The notes below the pieces were generated by a model. That model saw only the letters and a program-made list of their open reading frames with translations, had not been told where the DNA came from and ran no database searches. From assembly GCA_016785225.1 (NCBI GenBank), contig JAFBJZ010000952.1, positions 434,001-498,000 on the forward strand: DNA of 64,000 nucleotides. Reading direction: 5' to 3'. The stretch comes from Psettodes erumei (lineage: Eukaryota; Chordata; Actinopteri; Pleuronectiformes; Psettodidae). The translations under genes were made by a program, and so were the position numbers. This document shows, piece after piece, positions 10,182-22,625 of this stretch; position 1 is the first letter of the stretch; the number at the start of each line of letters is the position of its first letter.

Positions 10182-13100
10182 TCAGAGTTCATCTTTATTA
10201 TTTGATTTCCCAGGCTTGTCCATGCCAAAAAAGGAGGACGGGAGGCTGCGCACGTCCCGCTCCCTCTTCACGAAGGCAGAGAAGGAGGAGACGCAGTTGC
10301 CGATGAAGTGGTCAGCTTGGCCTAAGATGTACAGGTCCAACTGGGCCCAGTCTGGCTGGATGCTCACCACTTTCACCTGCAGAAGCCACAATGAAAAACA
10401 CAAGTTAACAACCAGGAGGGAAATACAATATTCTGACAGTGACTGAGTATTTCTCAGTTTTCAACAATGCTAGAGGTTGCGTAAGTAACAAAACAAAGAA
10501 ACACACCCACCTTGCCCTTGAAGAGCTTTTCAATATCCCGACTGTGGGATTCAGAGTCTGTGGCAATGTAGACTGAGCGGGCGGAGGTCTTCTTCACCCA
10601 CAGCTTGACAGCCCTGCGAATCTCTGCCAGGTCAGGAAGGCACATCGTCATGGTGAGAGGTAGGGCTGTTTGGCGGTTGTAGCCGACACACTGAGGAGAG
10701 GCCATAAAGTGTGGCCCCGTGTCGCCACTCTTCAGCATTTTGCATGCATTTTGCTGTGAGGACGGATGCAGAGAACAGATTTCAATGTGAGCAGTTGATG
10801 AAGGTCTGTGACTGTGACTGTGAAGGTGCAAATGTAACCCATACTCTCAAGTGTGACTTGAGGGGATATCCAGTCATATTTCCTTTTTTCTTATTGTCAA
10901 CAAATCCTATGCAAAACTAAAAACAACAAGCATTGTGTTTGTGTTATTCCTCCATTGTTGTTGGGATTGATTGACAATAGAAAAAATATAGAATATAATA
11001 TAGGCTATTACCATTCTCATCCTTTCTGTCTGATATTTTTATGTGAACGGATGTGTGATTGTCTGTATGTGAGTGAATGAGACCGGAGACAACCCATAGG
11101 TCACATGTCCTCATCTCACCCAGTCGATGCCAATCCTCAGGTGAATGGCGACATATGGCCTGGTCAGTAAGGTGGCAATTTGCTCTTCTCCCTCCTTCAC
11201 CATCCTGTCTGACCACACTACATAGCGTTGTAGGCCCACATGCTCCTCTGTCACTGGGAACTGGGCAGGAGCCCCAGGCAGCGCCAGGACAGGGTGCTCT
11301 GAGGGAGGGAACCTGTTCCAGCACAAGCATCAAGATAATCAGATGGGAAGCTAGCTTTGTCATCAACCAGTGGAAAATGAACCAGTCTGCCAAGAGGCGA
11401 GCACTGTTTTCTTTCATAATGCTAAATGTTTGGGGGGGGGGGCTTCTCAAACATGTACTCACTTCTTCATCCACTGAGGCTGGTGGTAGGCACTGAAAGA
11501 AATGCCACCGAACAAGACCGATTTGTCAAAGTCCGCACCGATGTACTCCCAGAATGGACCAAATGGGTTCCCATCCTAAAAAGGAATCAGATCCATCTGT
11601 CCATGTCAAAGCAATGAAACGTTAACGCTAGCCACATACTGACGAGCTTCATAACTAGTGTTCTATCAGCCACCAGAGGGCAGCATTTGACCCTCACCCT
11701 TTTCACTTGCAATCACCATCATTTGTTGTTGAAGAAGTTCAGCATTGATGGAGAAATGAAATCTTTTTTGCATGGAAAGCAGAGACCAATATAATCTGAC
11801 GATAGCTAGCTGGCACTCATAAAGCAAATACTTCCAGATTTCCAGCAGGATTGTCACCTTCATGGGGCAGGACTTCTTGTCTGCGCTCCGCTGTGCAGCC
11901 GTCTCAAAGCAGTAGGCGTTCCTCTGTCCTGAGGGCCAGTGTTTGGGAGCCAGCTTCTCCATGAAGTCCTCCAAACTGACCACACGGTGGTAGGCAGACA
12001 ATGCCTCTAACTTGAAGAACTCCCTGTAGGGAACATGGACCTGAGACAGAACAGAAAAGAATGGGATAAGACAGCACCGTCCAACTCCAGTTTAAAGCAC
12101 AAGGCTGGTGATATTCTAATTCTTTTTTATGTAAGAAAAAAACCCGCTTGAAAAGAACCAAAAATGTGTTTGTCTCTTAGTGCTTTAGACTCTGGGCTTT
12201 CAGCCATAAGCTGGTGCTTATCTCGTGCTCTATTTCTGGCAGCAAGTCAATGTGTGTGTTGACGGTAATGAAAGGTACATACAGGTAAAGGTCATCAGTG
12301 TTTTTTAACAGTTTCTGGGCAACAAAAATGTGGAAACTGGAAAACTGTGGCGCAAAGAAATAAGATACTGTGAGGGCTGAGCTTGGGGGAAACACTGGCC
12401 TCTATGGGTAAAGACAGAGGGAACTCCTGGCATTTATATGGACAGGTGTGGCCAATCAGTGCCTCTTGGTCAAAGCCCAGGTAGATTGGTACTAGAGCTG
12501 CTGGTTTGTGCAGGTGAGTGGAAATTTGAGGGGGGACATGCTTTGTAATGTCTGATTTATTTAGGTAGAGTGAAGCTGGTGTCCTGACTGCTCTGTTGCC
12601 TCATGTTTAGGGATGCTGCTGCTTTGCTGGGGCCAGTCCATCTGGGTTATTGGGCCTGAGGCTCCCATTAAATTGAAGGTACTCTAATCCAGGAGTTAGT
12701 TTCCTTTTCCGTGCCTGTAAGATTTTGGAGTGATTAAATATAGCATCTGCTTTTACCTGAAGTTAAAACTGAGTTTCAGTTGGCTGTGAAGCTGAGCCAA
12801 CTCATTTCTTTTATGTCTTTGTTTCTATGGGCAGTAAAGGAACATTGGATACACACTTTCATTGCATGTCGTGCGGTAGGCTTGAAAGTGGTGATCACGG
12901 GTGTTGTAAATTTGCTTCTAACGGTGTATTTTGTTGTAATGCAAACTATAGTGGTGGAAGTAGTGATCAATGTGCTCGCGTGACATATTCCGGCTGGTCT
13001 CTGTAGTAAGTACCCTGCCCATTTATTCTGTTGAAGATTTGTCTTATCTCACACAGCAGCTCATTGACATTGCAGTATATGTTTTTGGCTATTAATCCCT

Positions 13101-15474
13101 GAAAAAATCTTTGATTTTAAAAGGTATTTTTTCGTCTTTCCTAGGCCTTTTTGGGATTAACCATTTTATATTCAACATTATTTGTTAAACTGAATGCATA
13201 TCCTTGAACTAATAAAACTGTATTGTGCCAACATGCTGGGAATCAGGGTCCATAAGTCCTTGTAGATAATAACCTGGAAGCTGTGTTGATCACAATACAT
13301 TATACATATTTTCAATCAACAGTTAAATCTGTTTAATGTCAAAGAACAAGCCTGTAATATCTACTTAATGCACAAATGTCAATGTTTCCCACAGACGAGA
13401 GAGTAATTTTTGGCAGCAGCCATGTGGATGGGGGCAGGGGGCTCGCATACCATCCAAAAGTAAAACAAGCAAAATTAATCACAAAATATAACTCTAAACT
13501 AATGACTTTAGCCTCTTGAGTTTTAGTTTTGTATTTAAAGGTCTTAATTTGTGCCAGTTCCAGCAGCTCTCTGATTCTGACTACCTGTGTTGTGCTACTC
13601 TGCATGGCTCCGGTAACTATCATGGTATAAAAACCAAAATAATATTGTGGAATAATCGTTAGAAATATTATTTTTATTTTGAGATCAGGTTTCAAGCAAT
13701 TTCATTTTTCATTAGTTTAGATGTAGGCTACCCTAAAATAGATCTGGAACTCCTATTCTGATCTGTTGGTGCAAGCACATGCACTGAGAAAAAAGCACGC
13801 TGAGTAATTAGGTTGTTATTTGCACAGTTAAAAAAGAAAAGGCTAAAACCTGCAGGGCAGTCAGAACACATAACGGAGAGGATGATTTTTTTCAAAACAA
13901 AAAAGTTGCCTTATGTTTCAAAATGAGTCATGGTGGTGACAAACTGGGGAAGTCGCAGTGCTAATGCTAATGCTATCAGGAGTGACTGACAATGACAGCA
14001 GCAGCAGCTAGCAGCTAGCCAGGTTCACCAACAGGAGGAGGGGACTGCCGTGGCAGCAGGAGGAAAACCCAGCAATGAAACACACAGACCTGGAGTTACC
14101 TGGTGTTATCTCAAGGATAAAACTACACATAACAAGTTCACACAGCACTGACCCCAGACATGCAGAGTAAAAGCTAAAAAACAGGGAGGAGGAGAATCAG
14201 GACATGACAGTGATGTGGACTGACGTGGATAATAGATAAGTTAAGAATGCATTTGTTTATTAATAGGCCACTGTGTAATGGTTCTATTGCCATGACAATC
14301 TTTTAGCTCTAATTTTAGAAACGTTTGTGTGATTCTTGTTTAGTATTGTTTATGAGAGACCTGAGGAGAGATGAGCTGCTGGCTGCTGGTCCCATGTGGA
14401 GATGTGGACATTTGTGTTTGTGCAGATTAGCCAAAAGTAATTTTAAGGTGTTTAAAATGTGACATTTATATCATGCAAATTACTTGAAATTGAGGCCTGT
14501 AAAGCTCATATATGACACATATGATATCAGGTGTGCCTGCATGTGTGTGTCCCAATGCGTAGCGGTCAGTGATGATATTATGGTGGGCCGCTGCATTACA
14601 AGTCGATGTATAGGAAACACTACATATATAGTACCGCTTCTCATCTCCATTCTTGGTTTTTGTGTTATTTCATAATTTGATTTGATTTTTATTTGTTTTG
14701 TAAATTGTAATTGCTTTTATTTCTATTTGTATTGTATCTTACCTTCCCAATCATTTTCTTTTTATTTAATTCCCCTTGGGATCAAGGCCATATCTACACC
14801 CTAAATGATCAGATTGTACTTACATTGGTGTAGGGGGGCGTGTGGTGGCGGTACACTATCCAGGGAGGGACCGCCAGGGTTCGGTTCAACATCTTAGAAA
14901 ACGCCAGAGATCCAAGGAAGTGGTCTGCCTGGTTTCCAAAGCGACCTAAACAACAAGGAGGGTCACTTTCACAGTCACAGCGACTGGAGCAAGATGCCTC
15001 CGCATATCACGCACTATATCTACCGTTATCAGCTGTGTCGTTCCGCCCACACAACTTTAACCTCAGTTCAACTAAGTTAGCTGCTAACTAGCTAACGTTG
15101 CCTAATTGTTCAAAAGTCGAATTTTTATTGACCTGTGCAGGATGTCGAACTGATGCCTGGCTCCTAGCAGAGCTCAACACAGTAATGGGTTCGCATTTAG
15201 GCGACATGTACCATTTGTGGATATAAAACGCCACCCTCAATTTATGAATGAATGAACTTTTGGACTCGCTAGCTCTGTTCTGGCCAACGGAGTGCAGCAG
15301 TAACAGCAATGTAGCAGCCACAGGAAATGAATTACCCATGCACGGGCAGTACAGAACGTAGCCATTCTCATCCCACTGCAGTTCTTCGGCAAAAGTCCGA
15401 CAAGTCTGGAGCAGAAGTGATGAAGCTAGACATATCAGTGTGAGAGCATAAAGTGCTTGTTGTTTGACCGCCAT
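10182..15474 (-). CDS. pofut1: GDP-fucose protein O-fucosyltransferase 1 (seven coding exons)
   Basis: POFUT1 (GT65) transfers fucose from GDP-fucose to Ser/Thr in folded EGF-like repeats of Notch and related proteins in the ER. Coding exons: 15474-15336, 14945-14824, 12040-11858, 11575-11463, 11312-11120, 10753-10511, 10376-10182. All have GT-AG borders and matching phases, giving 395 residues (human 388). Residues 1 to about 29 form a signal peptide. Family motifs: [21 protein letters not shown] (41-62), AYHRVVSLEDFMEKLAP, HLRIG at 243-247 holding the arginine equivalent to catalytic Arg240 of human, ATDSES at 314-319, and FIGNCVSSFSAF near the end. The C terminus is a canonical KDEL, where mammals have RDEF. 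Asn67-Arg-Thr matches one human N-glycan site; the second (human Asn160) is Asp here. Confidence 0.98.
10511..11312 (-). CDS. pofut1: pofut1 exons 5 and 6: catalytic core (with the intron between)
   Basis: Exon 5 (11312-11120) encodes 187-250 and carries HLRIG. Exon 6 (10753-10511) encodes 251-331 and carries FMASPQCVGY, PLTMTMCLPDL and ATDSES, all nearly invariant in the family. The cysteines Cys254, Cys272 and Cys288 match the conserved disulphide positions of the mammalian enzyme. The intron at 10754-11119 holds nothing recognisable. Confidence 0.95.
13380..14621. mobile_element. Degraded non-autonomous hAT-like element
   Basis: The left end CAATGTTTCCCACA (13380-13393) and the right end AGGAAACACTA (14612-14622) are imperfect inverted repeats of the hAT-type terminus CAGTGTTTCCC. 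Subterminal GGGCCGC words occur near the right end. There is no transposase frame. An 8-base target duplication is not convincing (ACAAATGT versus ACATATAT), in keeping with age. Confidence 0.5.
14764..14786 (+). mobile_element. LINE-type tail remnant
   Basis: TTTAATTCCCCTTGGGATCAA resembles the 3' terminus of teleost L2/CR1-type retroposons (compare 5441-5486). It lacks the AATAAAG and TATC repeats. Confidence 0.4.
15336..15474 (-). CDS. pofut1: pofut1 exon 1: signal peptide and start of catalytic domain
   Basis: It encodes residues 1-46 plus the first base of Gly47. A hydrophobic stretch (about 8-23) forms the signal peptide, followed by a short spacer and the conserved YCPCM. The donor is ATGG/GTAATT. 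Reading on past the donor gives an unrelated frame that is intronic. Confidence 0.95.
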
Positions 15475-15620
15475 TGTGGTTCATTTCATGTCCCAGCATG
15501 CACTGGCTTTCCGCCTGCCGCTTCTTCTTCTTTGGCTCTATTGAAGCATGTAAACAAGAGTAAGACCTGCTTCTACAGCCACCTACCGTCGCGGAGGTGT
15601 AGAGGCGTCGTGTGTGTGTG
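15475..15620 (-). promoter_or_regulatory. pofut1: pofut1 promoter with a ZNF143/THAP11-type motif
   Basis: Immediately upstream of the start codon lies CCCAGCATGC (15492-15501), a match to the core of the ZNF143 (Staf)/THAP11 site CCCAGMATGC. The flanking string CATGTCCCAGCA is identical to one at the kif3b promoter. The motif is only about 12 bases from the ATG, so the 5' UTR may be very short or may include it. CpG content is modest. Confidence 0.5.
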
Positions 15621-16947
15621 TGTATTTTAACTATCTCTTCACACAGAGATTTTAAAAAAAGTGAATCAACATTTACACTATATTTGTCAGAGGAATGATT
15701 TGCTGAAGACATTTCCACTCTTGTCAAGTTGTTTTATATCTGTATAGACTCTAAATAGAAAGTGAAATGACTCTCAATACCCTGAAAACTTTGGTTTGAT
15801 CATTGATTTAATAGTTATTTCTGAAAGTTGACAAACACCAACTTGAAAAGCTGTGTCATATCATGGATAGAGCTTGATAGCTAGATGTAGTTGTTGCTAA
15901 AATTCTGTGTGCTCAAATGTGTGACTTCACTTCAAACTAGTGAGGGAAACAGACAAAAATAATTGGATATCTTCAGATTGAAATGACCAGAAAATAGATT
16001 GTGGGGGTCTTTGAAGTTTCAGTTAAATGTGATAACTGTAATGCTATGATTTAGGAACACTGTGCAAACACTGCAGCAAATTCCAAACCTTCTAGAGTAA
16101 TACCATGAGGACAAAAAAATAAAGTAGGGAAATGCTACTAATTACTACAGACAACCTTGTGCTATTGTAAAAGAATGACAGGAGCAATTTTGTAACTTTT
16201 CATCGATGTGGATAAAGTATGAAAAGTTTTACACTGAACCATTGAAAACTTGACACAACACATGCCATATAAGGATGTGAAAACACACATCAGTTTTTTG
16301 CCCTCCTGCCATAAGGTGTGAATTTATTGCACCAAACAGAAGAAAGGCTACATTTTACATCTCACTTCTTAGCGTTCCTGGCAATTGAGACATCTGTAAG
16401 CATTTAATTGATGCAGTGAGCGCTCTGCATATACATTAATACTCATTCAGTGGACTTGACAGCTCAAAGCCTAAGAAAATGTGCCTTTGCCACCCAAACA
16501 TTGGTGGAATCGAATAGTTGAATCTAATGTTACAGGAGCAACACTGACATGAAACGCTGAATCAACTCACAAGTTTAAAAAAAGAATAATGATGGTGGGT
16601 GCCGGCACATATTGCCAACATGTTTAAAAAAACATCTTTACAGCAAGTATAACACTCAGTGATTCAGCAAAGTATTGTTTACTTATTTCTCTTCTGATTA
16701 GTCCTTCTGACTGAAAAACAAAGCGGTCACGCAAAGTTCACATTGCTTTTTGCAATGTGAAAAAAACAAACAAATGCATTAGACCTTCCCGCTCTGCCTG
16801 GTGGAAATCAGATGGAGCCAATCAGTGCTATGTCCAATGATAAAGACTGGGGTGAAACGAGGAGCAGCGTTCCCAGACCTCTATCATTATAGGTTCTTCA
16901 TGAGATGTTCACATGTGTGCTCAACATGCCCGGGCCCAGTGTGTCGG

Positions 16948-16961
16948 GTAGGCATGGCAAC
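16948..16961. promoter_or_regulatory. Near-perfect X-box
   Basis: GTAGGC-AT-GGCAAC fits GTNRCC-N(0-3)-RGYAAC with one mismatch. It sits in a locally GC-rich patch (about 16890-17050) that stands out from its surroundings and could be a distal regulatory element. Confidence 0.35.
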
Positions 16962-17624
16962 ATGTGGCCTGGGTGCGGTCCCAAACCTTTTGTTGCTCTC
17001 ATTGAAATGTGCGGCCGCTCTGCCAGCCTGCCTCATTCGACTGAATCGACTGATAATTGCTTAAATATGTCACATCAAAGATGCCATTATCTACTGTTGA
17101 GAGGCTCAGTGACACAGCTGATCTGCATGTACAATATGATCTGCATACAATGTGTTGTTCATTATCACTCCAGGCAAAACTGCATGTATGCAATTCAATG
17201 GCCATAATAGATTATTATGATCTAACGAATAGCACATGTGGGCTAACCTCAAAAGTATTTACACCTCTTAATAAGGACTATGGAATTTTTTTAATTTTTC
17301 TGTATTTATACCAAAATCCCTGCTCCTTTTTTGTACCAATTCTTCACAGAGAAGAGTTTGAGAAGATTTCTAGTCAGGCCTTCTCTGTGAAAAATACTTA
17401 ATCCCTCCACCTCCTCCAGTTCAGCCAACCCAGTCTAACATATTCTCTCTTTGTATTCAATCACTCTCGTTTTTCTTTTCTCTGATGCTCGACAGCTGGC
17501 TGTTCTTTCCCTCTTTTCCTGTGTCGTTCTCTGTGTCTGCTCCTCCCCCATCCCTTGAACACACACTGTTTTTCATTGTTAGAGATGACAGCAATGATAA
17601 CAATGCAAAGAACCACAACTCAAA

Positions 17625-17627
17625 GCC

Positions 17628-17664
<37 letters not shown>

Positions 17665-17675
17665 GAGAGAGGGAG
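17625..17675. repeat. (GA)n microsatellite
   Basis: About 25 GA units, interrupted by AAAG twice. Confidence 0.95.
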
Positions 17676-18003
17676 ACTTTCTTCAGGTGAACAAGTGGCG
17701 TTCATCACAACAACCAAATGAAACAAGAATTAACTTTCTTTTTTTTAAATTTTATTAGATATCTATGGAGTCTGGTCTGGTAATCAGAGTAAATTATAAA
17801 TAAAATATATAAATATCAATATATAAAATGAGGTTGTATATTCAGGTTATGTATCTCTGACTCACTGTCCTGTGTTTTAACAATTTCATTTCCCTTTTTT
17901 GAATCTATAAGTTCCTCAGTCAACTTAACTTTGAGAAGTTGCAAAGTAAGAGGGTTTTTCCTTTCAGCATAACATTTGAAGTTGCATGTATGTCACTCAC
18001 GTT

Positions 18004-18033
18004 TCCTCCTCCTCCTCCTCCTCCTCCTCTCTC
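18004..18033. repeat. (CTC)n trinucleotide repeat
   Basis: About nine units, pyrimidine-only on the + strand. Confidence 0.9.
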
Positions 18034-18399
18034 CCCCTCTGTGTTCAGCTCTGCCGGCTTCTTACTCCCACTTCTGATGCAGAAGAACAGGCCCCACACT
18101 CTGCCTGTGGCCTTTTCACAAGAGCGAAATAAGGTAGTCAACCTCAAACAACCCGCCTCCTGTTGACCTTTCTGTGTCGTTATCCACTACCTGGCTTTCA
18201 CTTCAGCTGAGGGCTGCGACTGTAGCAAGTATGGTGCAATTTCCCCATTTCAGCATTCTGCTCAGAAATATATTTAAGACCTAGTTAATGTTAAATCCTT
18301 CTCTTCTACAGTTATTCTGTTAACTGAATAAATAAAATGATAATCAAAAAGAAATAAATCCAACATAAAACCACCAATAACATGATTCATTTTGCCTCT

Positions 18400-20050
18400 A
18401 AAAATATCATTTTATTTTTAAGTTTTCCAACTAAACTGTGAAGAGTTATTTTATATGCATCCAGAGTATATTTCAGGGTTTTAAGTATCCATTAGTCACT
18501 TGGATAAAGATTAAATCTGATATTAGATTGCAGAACTCTTTCTGGCTCTGAAAATTTATTAGGATTTAACCAAAATTAACAAAGCTCTGATGACAAAATC
18601 CATTTTATTTCTCCCTCGGGTTCTTGAGCTTTGGTGTGTGCATAAAAACTGAATCTAACAAAGTAACCAAAAATGAACAAATCTCATTTTGCCATTCAAG
18701 ATTTATTTAGATTAGATGTGCTAGGACAAATAGCAAATTAAAGGGTTGTGCTTTAGTGATTGAGATAAAAAATGAAATCTATCAAAGTATTTTTAAAAAC
18801 TAACAAAGATTTGTTTAGACTTGCTACAGATGTTAAGAAAGCTGGTCAAAAGTAACAAATCTTGCAACAAAGTGTCTTCCTGACATGGATACTGAATCTA
18901 CTGTAAAACTAACAAACAAGTAAATAAAAGTAGTGTGAAGATTTATTTAGGTATAGATGTGTTGAGAACACTAGCTAAAACAAAACGCCTGTTTGTATTT
19001 TTCGTTTTCTTCTCGGCTGACTTTGAGAATGACGGTCCTTACTGACATGAAAAACTGACATCAGCATGAAATTAACTCTTTTAGGCCCGAAAGATTTCTT
19101 TAGATTTACTTTAGATATATTGAGAGTTTAGACATAACTACCAAAACTCTTTTGACAAAATGTATATTTTTATAGGATGCACCTTATTCCAGGCATGTTT
19201 TCATTGTGTTGATAGAAAATGAGCCTACTAACAAATCAACAAAAAATAAAAAAAAATTTAAAAATCACATTGAGTCTGATCTAAATGCAGTAGTGCTCAG
19301 GGAAACAAAGCTAACAAAAACTAACCAAACTCTGTTGATTAGAATAATTATTCTCAGTTTTTGTTTTCCTCTCCTCATTCCTTACTTTGTAATGTGGATT
19401 AAGACTAAATGTGAACATAAAAGTTACACATAGGTGACAAATTACAGCCGTGAGAATTTATTAAAATTTAGATGTGTTGTGAAAACTAGCCAAAACAAAA
19501 CAAAATTCCTACTGTTATTTTTTTATTTTTTATTTTTTGTTTTTTTCTGTGGCAGGGCTTTGCCTTAGTTCACATGAAAGTGACAAAATTAATTTAGGCT
19601 CCATAAAGAAACCCAAACCAACAAATCCCTGTTGACAAAATGCTTGTTTTTAGTTTCACTTTACACCTGAACTTAGATCCTGTTTGGCAGTGGATATAAA
19701 TTCAGATTCTAACATAGATGTGACAAACAGGCGACATACTACTTTTACTTTTATTATTTGTTGGAGATAATAAGACAACTAAAAAAAACCCCCACAGTTG
19801 ACAAGATGTCTATTTTTAGTTGTCCACCCTGGAATCCCCTTTTGATAGTGGTGTACTTTAACATTGCAGATTAAAAATTCATATAGTAAAGTAGGTAGTA
19901 GAAGTAGTAAATTAAAGTAACAAAACCAACATTTGTTGGTTCTAAAGAATGATTTAAAATGATAGTTTTCAAAGAAATAATGTAAAAACTATCAAAACTT
20001 TGATGGCAAAATGCTCATCATCATTTGATATTTTTCATTTTCCTCTCAGC
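18400..20050. repeat. Diverged tandem array, unit about 110-190 bases
   Basis: A motif of the form GATTTATTTAG-ATAGATGTGTTGAGAA-ACTAGC-AAAACAAA, followed by GTTGACAAAATG plus a T-rich block and ACTAACAAA, recurs. Anchor positions are near 18554, 18703, 18810, 18936, 19094, 19454, 19590 and 19752. The units at 18936 and 19454 are clearly homologous over about 50 bases. Divergence is high, so the array is old. No coding potential. Confidence 0.65.
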
Positions 20051-20149
20051 TCAGATCTCCCTTCGGACATGGCGTGACTTCATGACGTGGATGTTCGCTG
20101 GACAAGACACTCTGCGTTCCACCCATCCACCTTATCAACCTGCTGCAGG

Positions 20150-20220
20150 CCATGTGGCGCAGGCTGCCTGTGACCTGATACCCCACATCAGCTGAGATAG
20201 GCCCGTGCTCCCCTGAAATT
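20150..20220 (+). mobile_element. Fragment of a common teleost interspersed repeat
   Basis: GTGACCTGATACCCCACATCAGCTGAGATAGGC resembles the segment CGACCTGT-TACCCC-CAGCTGGGATAGGCTCCAGC of the same abundant repeat family whose ends occur at 6145-6225. Identified from memory of the family. Confidence 0.45.
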
Positions 20221-22625
20221 ATCACCCAGCAGACGCTTCAGTGTTCCATAATACACACAGGATGTGGTCACCGGTTATCTTTCGTCGCAGCACCACTGTG
20301 CTCAACATCATCTTAACAGGTAGGCGCATCTTGTGAGAGGTGTATTGTAATCGAACGCCGCACACTTGGATGTTGGCTGTGCTGTGCCACTGGGCATGTA
20401 TGGTTGAATTACACCCAAATACTAGCAAGAACCCAAATAAAAAGCTAACAACTCTGTAATCTCACCCCGAGCACCAGGCTCATTAAAACATACTACATGA
20501 TAACCGCCTATAATCACACAAATATAATTAAGGAAAAACTGGCCCAAACTAAACTTGAGTGAAAGTGTCCAACACGCCTCAGTTCCACAACTGCACCACT
20601 GGAAGGGATGGTGGTGTCTCTGGCTTTGTGTCCCGCTGGCTCCCCTTTCAAAGCTGTTTATCGCCCATCTCTGCTAATGTAAACCACCCATCTGTTTTAA
20701 ACAAAACACATAAAAAAACACCACGCCAGGCCCCAAAAGAAAGGACTGCTGGGTATTCTGGTGGCAAGGAAATACACTCCAGATGTGAACAAATTGCCCC
20801 CCCCCACCAACCCATACTAATTGCCATTGTGTTCGCTGATGCTGATTTTGGATCTCTTAGGTTTGCGTAGATGAGGCTGAGAGAGCATGGCAGAATGTGA
20901 TAAGTGCATGTGTGTGTGGGTGTGTGCATTTGTTCTGAGGCTCGGGTTTTGTGTGTGAGGATGAAGCTGGTGAACCTAAAAGAAGAGCTGTGAAGTAAAT
21001 GGTGTTAAGGGAAAGAGAGGTAAATTGGGATGACACCAGAGGAATAGTTGGAGATCTGACTACTGTTATTCCCAGCAGGCATAAACACGCACAGCTGTTT
21101 CTGCTCAATGCCTGATGAAGGCTTTATTTAAGGGAGCCCATTGCTTTCTTCTGTCCTGTCATCAGAAGTTGTGCAAAGGCTGGCGTCCTCGTCCCTTACA
21201 GTGCATCCAATCAGGACTGATTAGGTGTGCGGTAGCCAGAGACATGCAGGGGAGTGGCTGCCCCCGCCAGCGTGCTCGCGGAGGCGGTTTTCCGCGTGTG
21301 AGAGATGGCCTGAGGAGACCAGAGAGACAGACTGAGAGGAATCAGAGGAAGTCAGTTCCACGGCACCATGTGGCGGTTCCTAAGACAGTTAAAAATCGCT
21401 CCATGACTCCCAAATGACAGACCACCGTGCAACGGCAATCAACCTGACTGTGGTCGCACCAACCGCACCACAATCCAAATAAATAAACAACAGCATAATG
21501 AAAGAAGTTGTCCCTCTTTGTGCCAGGGAGTCACTTCACCTCATCCAGTTTCAGCCTTCTGTTTCTCTATCATCCTTACTTCTCCGCGTCTGTTTGTTGT
21601 GGGGATCCTCACACGAACAGATGCTGGAGACAATGAGCAAAACCGAGAGCGTCAGTCTGAACAGTGAGGATTCCTCCTGTACAAATTCCTTTTTACACTA
21701 AATCTATAATGATTCGCACCAGGCTTCATACAAACTCTTCTGTGTGAACTGACTGGGCTGAACTTGAGTGGATGCAGTCTTATACTCACAATCCTTTACT
21801 GATATAAAATTTCATGTGCTACTCGTATGTTATGTTGACTCCTATACAATATGACAAATTTACTGTAAGATTCAGACACTTAAAATTGTTCATTTTTTGC
21901 CTTCACATCTATTTAAATTATATATTGTTAAAGCCACACGATTTTGAATACATATTGAATAGTCATAGATTATTGGTTCAAAAAGAGAATTTAAAAATAA
22001 CTATTTGTAAAATGAGATGAAACTTGATCCCATGCGAAAATGCCATCAGTTTCTTTCCTGTTTCAGAGTCTGTTCGTGTTTCCTGTTTGGAAATAAATTT
22101 AAATATGTGATGACGTGCTGTATCCTTTTAAAAATATTAATATTTCACCCAAACCCATTATTTATTCTGTACTTTCACCGTTTAAACGGTTCATTCTTTG
22201 TAGTTCTTAAATTGTACAGACATTTAACAACGTGCCTTTAACGTTAACTACACGTGTGCAAATCGGATTTTGTTATTAAGCATTCGTTTTCTTGTAAATG
22301 ACACAATAAAATGCATATAAATAATTAAACTAAAACAATTTTAAAATTATATATTTTCCTTAATGTCCAGTCACAATTTTTTCACTCGGGCTGGTTTTAA
22401 GAAAAAAGTTTGTGTCAAGACAAAAACTTACTTGACGTTTTAAAAGCGCAATCGAAAGCTAAGCACATCCTTGTCTCAACGTGGACCTGTTGTGATTTCG
22501 TGCACCTTAATTGGCAGAAAACCTGCAGAACTCGATTAAAATAATCCGTGTCGCACTGAAACGCCAAGTGTTCCCACCGCTGAGGGATGAGGATAATACC
22601 TGCAGAGAGTGGGGACGGTCCTCCC

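Larger units (their letters stand above)
12041..14823 (-). other. pofut1: pofut1 intron 2
   Basis: The largest pofut1 intron (2.8 kb). It holds a degraded hAT-like non-autonomous transposon (about 13380-14621) and a LINE-type tail remnant (about 14764-14786). The rest is AT-rich sequence without coding potential. Confidence 0.85.

Noticed and set aside
15088..15335. Continuation of the pofut1 first open frame
   Set aside because: Translation after YCPCMG diverges from the family immediately after a good donor (ATGG/GTAATT). The true continuation [10 protein letters not shown] is at 14945.
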